A stretch of 64,000 nt of DNA from Neoaquamicrobium sediminum (GTDB lineage: Bacteria > Pseudomonadota > Alphaproteobacteria > Rhizobiales > Rhizobiaceae). The notes beneath the pieces were generated by a model, which did not search any database, had not been told where the DNA came from, and worked only from the letters and a program-made list of their open reading frames with translations. The position numbers were made by a program, and so were the translations under genes. Below are positions 36,118 to 45,866 of the stretch, piece by piece (position 1 is the first letter of the stretch; each line of letters starts with the position of its first letter). Location of the stretch: contig NZ_JABETK010000004.1 in the NCBI RefSeq assembly GCF_013240295.1, forward strand, positions 283,503 to 347,502, written 5' to 3'.

Positions 36118-38268
36118 TCAGCGCGAGGCCAACATCAGGTCGTGGACATCGGCAAGCTTGAACCTGGCGACGGCATCCGCCTCCTGGTCCCCGCAGTTTT
36201 CCAGCGTTGCGGGCAGGAACCGGAATTCCCGCTGCAGATGATCCGGTTCGATCTGGTAAGCACGCCGCAGGAACTCATGTCCGCGCACATGCATCATCAG
36301 GTGCCAGTCCTCGCGCTCGTTGTAGAACACGCGCCGCAGGTCAGGCTCGCTCAGATAAAAATGGCCACCCGATTCGACGTCGGCAGCGACAATGTCGCCA
36401 ACGGTGACGAAGCCCCTGAACTCGCCGCGCATCTTGCAGCCGTTGTTCAGTTCGAGGAAGTCGACGTCGAAATCCATCGCCCGCCGCATATCGATCATCG
36501 TTGCCTTCGAGGCCTCAAGCAGCTTGCTGTCGAGAACCGCCGTCGTCATGATCCGTTGATAGATATCCTCGATGCCAGTCTTTCCGCGCCGGATCAGGTG
36601 GCCAATTGCGGCCGACACCAGAGGTGCAGCCTGGGAGGTTCCGGAAAGGGGACCAATCATTCCCCGTCCACCGACGAGACCAGATTTGCGCCGATAGCGC
36701 CGATGTCGTGGTAACGGGAGCCGTAATTGCTATCCTTGAGAATCTTGAGCTTGTTGTTGTCGTCCAGGTCGAGGCCGATCACTGAAATGACATTGCTGCT
36801 CTCGATGCATGCGGGGCTGACGCTGCATCCGCTCGTCTCATCGTGATTGCCGGCGGCCGCGACGAAGATCGTGTTGGGCAGCCTGACGATCGCATCCTCG
36901 ATCGGCCTGCTGTCAGCCTTGTTCCAGGCAATGCTCATGTTGACGACCTTGACGTCCCACCACGGCAGAAGCTGCACAACCTCTTCCAGCGCCTCCATGC
37001 CGATCTGGTTTGCCTGCGAGAGGCCGATTGGGACGTGGTATATGGTGATCGGTGGTTCGCCGGCGGCAGCGGGCGTCTGGATGTTCCCGCCGAGGGTCAA
37101 CAGATCGACGAGCAACCCGAGCGTATGGGTGCCATGGCTCTTCTCGACAAGAGGCGTGCTGTTGAGCAGGCCGCAAGCCGGACCGGCGTCAGTCGCACCA
37201 CCGGCAGCGGCAACAATTTGCGCCGGCCGTTCAACGTCTTCGAGTTCCTGCGTTTCGAAGTTCCAGCGCTTGAGCGCCACGCCCTGGCCGAATGCGCAGT
37301 GCGTCAACTCGGCTGCGGCATCTATATGCGCGACCTTCACGGGCGATAGGTTTTCGCCTTCCCGCCACGGCCGGCTCGGCTTGCCGTTCTCGTCCACGAA
37401 CCCCATCGGTCTGAACCGCTTGGCGTTCGTCTCGAAAAACGATTGCAGCCTCAGTTTCTGGTCAACAAGTACGTTATTCGACAAATCCTGTATGACGCGC
37501 GAGAACTCACCTTTCGACGCCGCTCCGGTCCCTACCCTCGCTTCCACGACCGGGACCGCAACCATTTTCACCGGGGATTCGCTCGCGCCCAGCTCCTTCA
37601 ACGCGGATGGGCTTGCTACCTTGGCAAACCGCTCCACGTCCACGTTGCTGTCGTAGACATACTGGTAGATCGCAGGCGTTTCCTGGGTCCAGCCTCCCGA
37701 GATTTCGTTGTCCTTGCAGAGCTCATGCTGCGGGCCGGTGCGCCGGCACCACAGAGCGGAAAGATCGGACGTCTCGACGACTTCGACATCGGATCGCCCA
37801 GCTGTCAATTCGGCCGTGTTCCGGACACCAACCTTGTAGGACAGTTCAAGCGAAACGTCCGGCAGGTTGAGCGTGCGCCCTGGCCAGGCGCGCGTCCAGT
37901 CGCTGCCACCCTTGCGGTCGGACCGGCAGATATCGGTATTGAGATCGCACAGCATCGCGTCGACGCTGAGCGGCATCCTGTTTTTCAACCAGTGCGGCCA
38001 CACCGTTGCGGATCATCACATCGGTCGGCGTTTCGCCCTTTTCGATGCTCACCTGTTTCGTAGTCAACGCGCCGTTGGTCTGCAACGTCACATAAAGATC
38101 GCCGAGTTCGGCCTGAACATCATCGCGGTTGAGTACTTCCGAGCGCCAAAGGAATTTTTCGGGGCCGTCCTGGGTAAAGACCGCGTCCTGGGCACCGGCG
38201 CTGCCAGCCGGCGCAATCGCCACAGCGGCGAAACACATCCATTTATGCAGCTTGCTGAACCTAGCCAT
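36118..38268 (-). CDS. subtilisin-like (S8) serine protease, two frameshifts
   Basis: Starts at ATG 38268 (MARFSKLHKW) with a signal peptide ending near SAGAQD. The catalytic Asp is probably in VAHIDAAAELTHC, His in KSHGTHTLGLL, the oxyanion Asn in VAAAGNHDE, and Ser in PLSGTSQAAPLVSA. Frame is lost at T5 37981-37985 (one base too many: removal gives AALVENRMPLSVDAML) and at C4 36662-36665 (one base too few: addition gives SSVDGGMIGPLSGTSQ). Restored length is about 716 residues. The second shift falls just before the catalytic Ser, so unedited annotation would miss it. Long N-terminal region of unknown role. Confidence 0.8.
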
Positions 38269-38290
38269 ATCAGGCCCTCCGATCCGAAGC

Positions 38291-39502
38291 CTATTTCGTG
38301 TGCACCTGCTCCTCATCACCCGTATGGGGGACGGTCTGGTCGACAAACATCCGCGGATTGAATTCCGTCGCCAGCCGGATCAGTTGCGTCCGGTTCTGCG
38401 ACATCGTCTTGGCCAGCACCGTCTTGACCTGGCTGCTGACAGTCTCCAGCGAGCGGTCACGCCGCTCGGATATCTGCGCGTTGGTAAGTCCTTCCGCCAG
38501 CATCGACAGGATCGCTTCCTCCGACTTCGTCAGCGAAAACGCCTGCGCCAGAAAGCTGGTATCGATGTTGTAGGTCTGGCTTGTATCCAGGCTGAAAAGG
38601 GCGAACCCGCTGAAAGCCCTCTCGCCCAGCATATCCGGCATGAACAGCGGGGTGACTTCAAGGCACAGCGCCATGCCTTCCTGCTCAAGAGGGTGCAGGA
38701 TGGCTTCCTTGCGCGGCCGTGCCCCGAACTTGCCGTGATTGCCCGCACTGGCGAAGAGGTTGCTGAGTTCCAGCCTGACGCTCTCGTTGCGGGCAACCAG
38801 ACGCTTCGTGTGATCGACCCGGAAAGCGCCGACCTCGTCGAGTTGCCGCTCGAACTCCTTGTTGGCCATCACCACCTCGCCCGAAGCAGTGACGATGCAG
38901 ATACCGATCCTCAAGAGATCGAAGACGTCGAGTATGGCGTGGCGCGCCGTGAACTGCCGGCTCGTATGGCGCCCGACATTGAGAGCCTTGGCTATATGCG
39001 GCATCACCGCGTGAAGTGCGCGCAGTCGATCGCCGCTTGGCGGGCCCGCGCGTTGGGAAAACTGCACCGCGAAGCGATCCGAATAATAGTGGTCCTTGTT
39101 CAAAAGCGCGCCGGCGCGGTGATGGATGCCATAACTCGCCATGGTCTGCGCATTGGCGTGCTGCATCAGCTCCTGCCGCGATGGGGCAAGAACCGTGTCG
39201 GGAACGAGCTCCACCTGGTCTCCGCTCCGCGAAAACGCCGCAAACGTGGCCTGATCGCGCAACTCTTCTTCATTGTGCGCCTTCAGATAGGCTTCGATGA
39301 GCGGGCGTTCATAGTTCGTGGTGTGATAGGTGGCGCCGACACGTGGCCCGTCGCGCCGTGACGTGTCGATATCGAATATGAATGCGCCGCGGGCATCTGC
39401 CAGTTTCGCTATGCGGTCCAGCACCTCCGGCCAGCGGTCTGGCTCGACGGCAGCATCATAGATCGACAGTATTACGCGATCGACACCCTGATTGTCTTGC
39501 AT
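38291..39502 (-). CDS. LuxR family transcriptional regulator
   Basis: About 403 residues from ATG 39502. The C-terminal HTH is clear: LTKSEEAILSMLAEGLTNAQISERRDRSLETVSSQVKTVL. A PAS-like segment precedes it (LLRIGICIVTASGEVVMANKEFERQL). The N-terminal region resembles an unassigned sensor domain (ILSIYDAAVEPDRWPEVLDRIA). It has the same strand as the exported-protein cluster and lies 22 bases upstream of the subtilisin-like gene start, so it may be the first gene of that transcript and its regulator. Confidence 0.85.
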   Translation of the reverse strand: MQDNQGVDRVILSIYDAAVEPDRWPEVLDRIAKLADARGAFIFDIDTSRRDGPRVGATYHTTNYERPLIEAYLKAHNEEELRDQATFAAFSRSGDQVELVPDTVLAPSRQELMQHANAQTMASYGIHHRAGALLNKDHYYSDRFAVQFSQRAGPPSGDRLRALHAVMPHIAKALNVGRHTSRQFTARHAILDVFDLLRIGICIVTASGEVVMANKEFERQLDEVGAFRVDHTKRLVARNESVRLELSNLFASAGNHGKFGARPRKEAILHPLEQEGMALCLEVTPLFMPDMLGERAFSGFALFSLDTSQTYNIDTSFLAQAFSLTKSEEAILSMLAEGLTNAQISERRDRSLETVSSQVKTVLAKTMSQNRTQLIRLATEFNPRMFVDQTVPHTGDEEQVHTK

Positions 39503-39747
39503 GGCGCTCCCAATCAGCAAGCGACAACTTTAGCAAACACGCTAATTCATGCAAAGAGATGCGATCCATCTCTCATATCCGACAATCTCCATTTGTTGGA
39601 TCGCTACTGCTTTGGAAGGATCCCATGCTCCTTCTGCAGTAGGTCAGCGGGTTTTATGAAGCAGTTTCACTATCGTCCGAAGCACGACCTGAGCTCGGAG
39701 AGATGAGCTGCAAAGCCGATGCACCCCTTCTCAGCCCAGACCCAAGC

Positions 39748-40932
39748 CTACCCAAGGGCCTGTGCGACATCGGCGATGATGTCGTCGATATGTTCTATGC
39801 CGACCGAGAAGCGGACCAGTCCATCGACGATTCCCATCGCCTCGCGTTCCTGCGAAGGAATGTCGAGGAAAGCCATGGTGCCAGGGAGCTGCGTCGTGGT
39901 GCGCAAGCCGCCGAGGCTGGCGGCGAAACAGCATAGCTGCAGCCGCTTGAGCACCTGGACGCCATAGTCTTCGTTCTCCACCTGGAACGAGAGCATGGCG
40001 CCGAAATTGCGCAACTGCGCCTTGGCGTTCTCGTGATTGGGATGCGATTCAAGACCCGGATAGAAGACCCGCTTCACCTTGGGGTGGGTTTCCAGATAGC
40101 GTGCCAGCGCTGCTGCGTTGGCGCATTGCTTTTCCACTCGCAGGGCGAGCGTCTGCGCGCCACGCAGCAGAAGCCAGGCATTGAAAGGCGACAACGCGCC
40201 GCCCAGCTTGTTCAGCGTGTTCCACCGGACATCTTCCAGCCAGTCCGCAGGCAGCAGATCCGATCGCTGGGTGATGACGCCGCCAACGGCATCGTTATGC
40301 CCGCCGATGAACTTGGTGGCGCTTTCGACAACCACGTCGACGCCGAACGCGTGAGGCTGGCAGACTGCTGGGCTTGCGAAGGTGTTGTCGCACACAACCA
40401 CGATGCCGCGCTGATGCGCCAGCTCCACGAGCGCCTTCATCGGCGGCACCTTCATGGTTGGGTTCGCCAGCGCCTCGAAGTAGAGCACCTTCGTACGGTC
40501 GTTGAAGGCGCGCTCGACCTGGACCGGATCCGTCGTATCCACGAAGCTGACGGTAATGCCGAAATCGCCAATGCGGTGATCGAAGAATTCGTGGGTGCTG
40601 GAATAGGTGGTAATGTCCGTGACGATGTGGTCGCCGGCCTTCAGGATGCCAAACAGCGCGTGGGATATGGCTGCCATGCCCGAGGCTGTTGCGAGGCAAC
40701 CGTCAGCACCGGTGAGGCGCGCAACATGCTCCTCGAATTTGTATTCGGTCGGGTTGCCGCAGCGGCTGTAGATATTTACTTCCTTGCGGGCCCCGGCGAC
40801 GATCTGGTCGTAGATATCGCCGCCGTACTGGAAATTGGCCGACATATAGATCGGATAGCTGATCGACTGCGACTCGGGTTCCGGCTCGTAGAAGACCGCC
40901 TGGCTGGCGAAGTCGAGCTTTTTGGACGACAT
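39748..40932 (-). CDS. Cys/Met metabolism PLP enzyme (methionine/cystathionine gamma-lyase-like)
   Basis: A 394-residue gamma-family PLP enzyme. The PLP Lys is in VVESATKFIGGHNDAVGGVI; other conserved parts are NIYSRCGNPTEYKFEEHVARL, GCLATASGMAAISHAL and the C-terminal QLPGTMAFLDIPSQER. Substrate could be methionine, cystathionine, O-acyl-homoserine or a related sulfur compound. It lies downstream of an amino-acid ABC importer on the same strand (137-base gap), consistent with uptake and lyase cleavage of an amino acid. Confidence 0.87.
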   Translation of the reverse strand: MSSKKLDFASQAVFYEPEPESQSISYPIYMSANFQYGGDIYDQIVAGARKEVNIYSRCGNPTEYKFEEHVARLTGADGCLATASGMAAISHALFGILKAGDHIVTDITTYSSTHEFFDHRIGDFGITVSFVDTTDPVQVERAFNDRTKVLYFEALANPTMKVPPMKALVELAHQRGIVVVCDNTFASPAVCQPHAFGVDVVVESATKFIGGHNDAVGGVITQRSDLLPADWLEDVRWNTLNKLGGALSPFNAWLLLRGAQTLALRVEKQCANAAALARYLETHPKVKRVFYPGLESHPNHENAKAQLRNFGAMLSFQVENEDYGVQVLKRLQLCCFAASLGGLRTTTQLPGTMAFLDIPSQEREAMGIVDGLVRFSVGIEHIDDIIADVAQALG

Positions 40933-41069
40933 GACATGCTCCTTCTGGAGCGCGGCAGGAGCTACAGATCAGCTCGCCACGCCTTGAGTGCTGGTTTCCA
41001 TGCAAGACGCGGCGCGAAGACCCGTTCGGGCTTCGGTCGGCGTGCAAGTTTGTGTTGCATTGGCAAAGG

Positions 41070-41867
41070 TCAAAGCACACGCGAAAGAAATTCCGCCGTG
41101 CGAGGCGATTTGGGATTGGCGATCATCTCGCGCGGATCGCCACGCTCGACCACGACACCTTCGTCCATGAAAAGCAGCTGGTCGCCCACCTCGCGCGCGA
41201 AGCCGATCTCGTGCGTGACGACGACCATCGTCATGCCTGTCTGGGCCAAGTCCCGCATGACCTGCAGCACCTCGCCCACCAGTTCGGGATCGAGAGCCGA
41301 TGTCGGCTCGTCGAAGAGCAGGACCTTTGGCTTCATCGCCATGGCGCGCGCGATCGCCACGCGCTGCTGCTGCCCGCCGGACAATTCGCGAGGATAGCTA
41401 TTGATCTTGTCGACGAGCCCAACGCGCTCGAGCAGTCTCACCGCATCCTGGCGAGCTTCGGCGGCCGGCGTTCGGCGCACGCGCATCGGCGCCTCGACGA
41501 TGTTTCCCAGAACGGTCATGTGCGAGAACAGATTGAAATTCTGGAACAGCATGCCGATCTCGGCGCGCTGCTTGCACAGATCGACATCCTTCAACTCATA
41601 GAGCTTGTCCTGGCGAAGTTCGTAGCCAACGAATTCGCCGTCGACCAGCAGGATGCCGCCGGTCAGTTTTTCAAGATGGTTGATGCAACGCAGGAACGTG
41701 CTTTTCCCCGATCCCGACGGGCCGATGATGCAGGCCACGGTCCCGGTGGGCACGACGATGTCGACACCCTTGAGCACTTCGAGCGGGCCGAAGGACTTTC
41801 GAACGCCGCGCGCGAAAACCATGGCGTCTTCCGGCGCGCCGAAACGGCTGCGGGGATCTATCGTCAT
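41070..41867 (-). CDS. polar amino acid ABC transporter ATP-binding protein
   Basis: About 265 residues from ATG 41867 (MTIDPRSRFGAP). Walker A IIGPSGSGKSTFLR, Q-loop MLFQNFNLFSHMTVLGN, signature LSGGQQQRVAIARAMA, Walker B VLLFDEPTSALD and H-loop VVVTHEIGFAREV. HisP/GlnQ-type. The start overlaps the permease stop by four bases. Confidence 0.92.
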   Translation of the reverse strand: MTIDPRSRFGAPEDAMVFARGVRKSFGPLEVLKGVDIVVPTGTVACIIGPSGSGKSTFLRCINHLEKLTGGILLVDGEFVGYELRQDKLYELKDVDLCKQRAEIGMLFQNFNLFSHMTVLGNIVEAPMRVRRTPAAEARQDAVRLLERVGLVDKINSYPRELSGGQQQRVAIARAMAMKPKVLLFDEPTSALDPELVGEVLQVMRDLAQTGMTMVVVTHEIGFAREVGDQLLFMDEGVVVERGDPREMIANPKSPRTAEFLSRVL

Positions 41868-42796
41868 GACGTCGCTCCGCGTAGCCCGATGGCATTTCGC
41901 AGGATCCTGCCCACGGAGAAACCTGTTCCGTCGCTGCGTCCGAAATGGCTTTCGAGCATGTATTGCCCGACCGACATGATGCTGACGACCGTCAGGTACC
42001 AGAACGCGACGACGATCAGCAGCGGGATGGTCTCGAAGGTGCGCGCGTAGATGGCTTGCGCCGAATAGAACAGGTCGTCGACCGCGATGAATGTGACCAG
42101 CGACGTCATCTTGAGCAAATTTATGGCTTCGTTGCCTGTTGGCGGCACGACGAACCGCATGGCCTGCGGCAGGACGATGCGCTTGAGGATCATGCGGTAG
42201 GGCATACCCAGCGCGCTCGCCGCCTCTGACTGGCCGGGCGGCACGGACTTGATGCCTGCGCGGATGATCTCGGCCATGTAGCCGGCTTCGCATAGCGCCA
42301 ACGCCACGACGGCCGAGAAGAACGGCGTCATGAAATCGTTCGTGCGGATGGAGAAGACCGTGCCGACAAACGGCAGGGTGAGAGAAAACTCGCGCACCAG
42401 CAGCGCGAGGTTGAACCAGAAAATCAGCTGGATCAGCGCCGGAACGCCCCGGAAGAACCAGACATAGGCGCTCGCGAAAGCCCGCAGGATGGGGCTGCGT
42501 GATACCCGCATGATCGCGACAATTGTTCCGACGACGATCGCCAGGGCCATGATGATGACCGTGAGGATCAGGGTATTGCCAAGCCCGCGCATGATCTGGG
42601 GGTGAAACAGATAACGCCCGGCCGTATCCCAGGCAAACGCCGGATTCTGGACGAATGCCTGAACGATGAAGAACGCCACCAGCAAGGTGACGGCCGTGCC
42701 TATCCAGATGCCGTACTGCCGCCTTGGGACGACTATGAGATCGTCAGCCGCCGGGGCGGCTGACGAGTTGGCATCCGGATGTCTCGACGTATCCAT
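41864..42796 (-). CDS. polar amino acid ABC transporter permease
   Basis: A 310-residue His/Glu/Gln/Arg/opine-type permease. An N-terminal TM (YGIWIGTAVTLLVAFFIVQAF) is followed by a long periplasmic segment, then ALAIVVGTIVAIMRVSRSPILRAFASAYVWFFRGVPALIQL, which is the family signature. The EAA loop AASALGMPYRMILKRIVLPQAMR is present. Only one permease gene is seen, so it probably forms a homodimer. Confidence 0.9.
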   Translation of the reverse strand: MDTSRHPDANSSAAPAADDLIVVPRRQYGIWIGTAVTLLVAFFIVQAFVQNPAFAWDTAGRYLFHPQIMRGLGNTLILTVIIMALAIVVGTIVAIMRVSRSPILRAFASAYVWFFRGVPALIQLIFWFNLALLVREFSLTLPFVGTVFSIRTNDFMTPFFSAVVALALCEAGYMAEIIRAGIKSVPPGQSEAASALGMPYRMILKRIVLPQAMRFVVPPTGNEAINLLKMTSLVTFIAVDDLFYSAQAIYARTFETIPLLIVVAFWYLTVVSIMSVGQYMLESHFGRSDGTGFSVGRILRNAIGLRGATS

Positions 42797-42830
42797 GCTC
42801 TCTCCCTGAGGATGGCGGCGCGGCCAGGGC

Positions 42831-43679
42831 TCAGTCGCTACGAAGCTGCGACATGTCGTTGACGAAATACGGTTCCTTGATCGCGTAGGCGCCCATTCCG
42901 TATTTGTCGAGAATGGCCTGGTAGCTGCCGTTCTTGAACATCTCCGAGAGCGCGCCGACCATCATGTCGGCGGTTTCCTTGTCGTCCTTGGCAATCGCCA
43001 TTCCCAAGGGCGCCACTTCGTAAAGCGTCGGCAGGACGACGAGCTGGCCGTTGCTGGTCACCTCGAAGTAGCTCGATGCTGTGGCATCGTCGAGCCGAGC
43101 GTCGATGCGGTCGGACAGGACCGCCTGGACCATGTCAGTGGAGTTGTTGAACACGGATTTCTCGAGGGCTGGCTGTCCCTTGTCGGTGCACTCCTTGCTG
43201 AGCGTGTCAGCGAGAAAGTCCGAGCCGCTGCCGACCGAAACGCCGATGCGCTTGCCGCAAAGTGGCGTATCGCCGGTAAAGCTGTCCCTTTTCTCGGGGC
43301 TAGTGGAGGCGGCGATGCCTGCCTTGAGGAACATGACGAAATCGACCTGCTGGAGGCGCTCGGGGTTCGCCGAGAATGTTTCCCACGCGATGCTGAAGCG
43401 GCCAGCGGCGATGCCCGGGATCATGGACGGGAACGGTGTGCGCTGGATATCGAGCTCGACGCCCATCGTCTTGGCAGTCTGCTCTGCCATTTCGACGATG
43501 ATGCCGGCCTGCTTGCCGTCAGCGTCCAGATACTCGAACGGCGCATAGTCCAGCGTGTTCGCAATGATAAGCGTTCTGCTTTCCTTGACTTCAGACGACG
43601 GGGTGACCTGGGCGAAAGCCGAGGAGGCAACCGTTGCTGCCAGCGCGAAAAGTGCTGATCCCAATGCGTATTTCTTCAT
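42831..43679 (-). CDS. amino acid ABC transporter substrate-binding protein
   Basis: A 282-residue SBP_bac_3 protein with a signal peptide (YALGSALFALAATVASSAFA). Family segments are NTLDYAPFEYLDADGKQAGIIVEMAEQTAKTMGVEL, RIGVSVGSGSDFLADTLSKEC and LPTLYEVAPLGMAIAKDDKE. It is 34 bases upstream of the permease gene and completes the importer encoded at 41070-43679. Confidence 0.9.
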   Translation of the reverse strand: MKKYALGSALFALAATVASSAFAQVTPSSEVKESRTLIIANTLDYAPFEYLDADGKQAGIIVEMAEQTAKTMGVELDIQRTPFPSMIPGIAAGRFSIAWETFSANPERLQQVDFVMFLKAGIAASTSPEKRDSFTGDTPLCGKRIGVSVGSGSDFLADTLSKECTDKGQPALEKSVFNNSTDMVQAVLSDRIDARLDDATASSYFEVTSNGQLVVLPTLYEVAPLGMAIAKDDKETADMMVGALSEMFKNGSYQAILDKYGMGAYAIKEPYFVNDMSQLRSD

Positions 43680-43706
43680 GTTCTCCTCCAGTGTTGTTCT
43701 GTCGCT

Positions 43707-44717
43707 TCAGGCCGCGCCTTCAGCGGCAAGCTTCTTGCGGTAGTGATAGTTCTTGTCGATGCGTTCCATCAGGTATTCGCCATACTCTATGGGCGCATAT
43801 TTCGGCTGTTCGCCCGCCGGCACGCAAACGGGCAACGCCTCGATCATCGCTTCCATCGACGGGTCGAAGAAGAAGGGCTGCGAATATCGTTCGCGGCCCG
43901 AACGGTTGATGACGCGATGAGGCGTGGAAACGAAAACGTCGTTGGACCAGCGCGCAAGGATGTCGCCGACATTCATCACGAACGAGTTTGGAATGGGAGG
44001 CGCCGGCACCCAGTCGCCGTTCTTGTTCTTCACCTCAAGACCGCCGACGTCGTCCTGCGCCAGCAGCGTGATGAAGCCGTAGTCGGTATGCGGCGCTGAT
44101 CCGAACAAGCCTTCCTCTGCGGGCTGTGTCGGATAGTGCAGCAGGCGCAGGAACGTGGTGGGCTCGTCAAAATGGCGGTCGAGACTGTGGGCCGGCAGGC
44201 CGAGCGCCGTCGAGATCGCACCGACCATCTTGCGCGACAGAACGGTCATCTCATCGACATAACGCTCGATGGTCTGGCGGAAGTCCGGCAGCTTCGTCTC
44301 GTCCGGCCACTGGTTCGGGCCCTGCAGAGGCCGCCCCGCCTGGGCGCGGGGATCGTCTGCATCGACTTCATGCATGAAGAAGATCGACTCGCTCTGGTTG
44401 GGCTTGCTGATCGTGGCAACCGAGGAGGTGACGATGGTCGATCCGGCGAACGGAAGGTAACCACGGAAATTCTTGTCGATCTTGAGCGCCAGCTTCTCCT
44501 CTTCAGGCAGGGCGAAGAACGCCCGGCTGGCTTCGCGTACGGCCTCGATATCCGCCTGAGCGATGGGGTGGCCGACGACATAGAGAAACCCGATGTTTTC
44601 GAGATACCCCCGCAGCGTGTTCGCCACCGCGTCGATGGCGTCCTGATCGTCGCCATAGAGCGCCGAAACATCAAGGACGGGGATATTGGAGAAATCGCCG
44701 CGGGCGTTGGCGCTCAT
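43707..44717 (-). CDS. 2-oxoglutarate/Fe(II) oxygenase, isopenicillin N synthase-like
   Basis: A 336-residue non-haem iron oxygenase. The N-terminal DIOX_N segment (IPVLDVSALYGDDQDAID, GFLYVVGHPIAQADI) is followed by the jelly-roll core. The iron ligands are in SAPHTDYGFITLLAQDD (HxD) and VSTPHRVINRSGRERYSQPFF (distal His with the RxS 2-oxoglutarate site). Substrate unknown. First gene of the leftward set with the amino-acid importer and PLP lyase; an 18-base palindrome lies in its promoter region. Confidence 0.88.
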   Translation of the reverse strand: MSANARGDFSNIPVLDVSALYGDDQDAIDAVANTLRGYLENIGFLYVVGHPIAQADIEAVREASRAFFALPEEEKLALKIDKNFRGYLPFAGSTIVTSSVATISKPNQSESIFFMHEVDADDPRAQAGRPLQGPNQWPDETKLPDFRQTIERYVDEMTVLSRKMVGAISTALGLPAHSLDRHFDEPTTFLRLLHYPTQPAEEGLFGSAPHTDYGFITLLAQDDVGGLEVKNKNGDWVPAPPIPNSFVMNVGDILARWSNDVFVSTPHRVINRSGRERYSQPFFFDPSMEAMIEALPVCVPAGEQPKYAPIEYGEYLMERIDKNYHYRKKLAAEGAA

Positions 44718-44740
44718 GTCTGTCTCCTACCTTGAACATA

Positions 44741-44758
44741 AAATACAGTACTGTATTT
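44741..44758. promoter_or_regulatory. 18-bp perfect palindrome, candidate TetR operator
   Basis: AAATACAGTACTGTATTT is perfectly self-complementary. It lies in the divergent region between the oxygenase gene (start 44717) and the nucleoside hydrolase gene (start 44820). The TetR protein encoded just downstream of the hydrolase (45867-46490) is the likely ligand-responsive partner. Binding is inferred from symmetry and place. Confidence 0.65.
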
Positions 44759-44819
44759 CTACACATCGGAAACCGCTCGGCAAGACCCCTTGTCGGCACT
44801 GTGGAGGAAAGAGGTTCGC

Positions 44820-45764
44820 ATGCCACCTCGCAAGATTATCATCGACACCGATCCCGGTCAGGATGACGCGTTCGCAATCCTGTTCGCGCTCGGGTCTCCT
44901 GCGGAACTGGAGGTGGTCGGTATAACGACTGTCGGCGGCAACGTGCCGCTGCCGCTGACGACGCTCAATGCGCTGAAGGTCATCGAGCTGGCCGGCCGGC
45001 CGGACATACCGGTTTATGCCGGTTGCCCAGCGCCGATGGTGCGGAAGCTCGTTACCGCCGAGTATGTCCACGGCGAAACCGGCCTGGACGGTGCGGAACT
45101 GCCGGAGCCACGGATTGCCGCGCAGTCTGAGCATGCCGTCAATTTTCTTGTGCGGACAATCATGGACGCGCCGGAAAAGGAGCTGACCGTATGCACGCTC
45201 GGGCCGATGACCAATCTGGCCATGGCCATGGCGATGGAACCGCGCATCGTTCCTCGCTTACGCGAAGTGGTGCTGATGGGCGGCGGCTTCTTCGAGGGCG
45301 GGAATGCGACACCTGCGGCAGAGTTCAACATCTTTGTCGACCCGCATGCCGCGCATAAGGTCTTTCATTCCGGCGTGCCGGTGACCATGGCCTCCATCGA
45401 TTGCACCTACTCGGCACAGATGACGCCCCAGTGGCTCGACAGGTTGCGCGCTACGGGCAAGCGCGCCGCGATCGAGGCGGCGAACCTCGCGGACTTTTTC
45501 CGGCAGTATGGCTCACACAAGTTCCCGACCGACGCGCGCCCGATCCACGACGCGTGCGTGACCGGTTATCTCCTGGCGCCGGAAATCTACGAGCAGCGAG
45601 ACTGTCACGTCACCGTCGATATCGTCTCGCCGGAGACGATCGGCATGACCGTCGTCGACTGGTGGCACGTCACCGGCCGCCAAAAAAATTGCAAAGTGCT
45701 TCGGCGTATCGACCCGCCACCCTTTTTCGAGTTGATGCTGGAGCGCATCGCAACTCTGGACTGA
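44820..45764 (+). CDS. nucleoside hydrolase (IunH family)
   Basis: About 314 residues from ATG 44820, preceded by GGAGGAAAGAGG; an earlier in-frame ATG at 44790 lacks this. The calcium-binding DTDPGQDDAFAI motif is at the N terminus. FNIFVDPHAAHKV, VTMASIDCTYSAQMT and PIHDACVTGYLLAPEIY (catalytic His-Asp region) complete the fold. It hydrolyses N-glycosidic bonds of ribonucleosides. It is divergent from the oxygenase gene across the 44741-44758 palindrome. Confidence 0.9.
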   Translation: MPPRKIIIDTDPGQDDAFAILFALGSPAELEVVGITTVGGNVPLPLTTLNALKVIELAGRPDIPVYAGCPAPMVRKLVTAEYVHGETGLDGAELPEPRIAAQSEHAVNFLVRTIMDAPEKELTVCTLGPMTNLAMAMAMEPRIVPRLREVVLMGGGFFEGGNATPAAEFNIFVDPHAAHKVFHSGVPVTMASIDCTYSAQMTPQWLDRLRATGKRAAIEAANLADFFRQYGSHKFPTDARPIHDACVTGYLLAPEIYEQRDCHVTVDIVSPETIGMTVVDWWHVTGRQKNCKVLRRIDPPPFFELMLERIATLD

Positions 45765-45866
45765 TCGATCCGGGATGACTTGGCCGCCGAGTTTCTTTAA
45801 GCCTCCGGCAAATCGGCTGAGTATCGCTCGGCTGCAAGATTCGCGTTGAGGGAGACACAGGGGCTT

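Noticed and set aside
38129..39361. 410-residue ORF on the plus strand
   Set aside because: Antisense to the LuxR-type gene with its clear HTH; no recognisable content.
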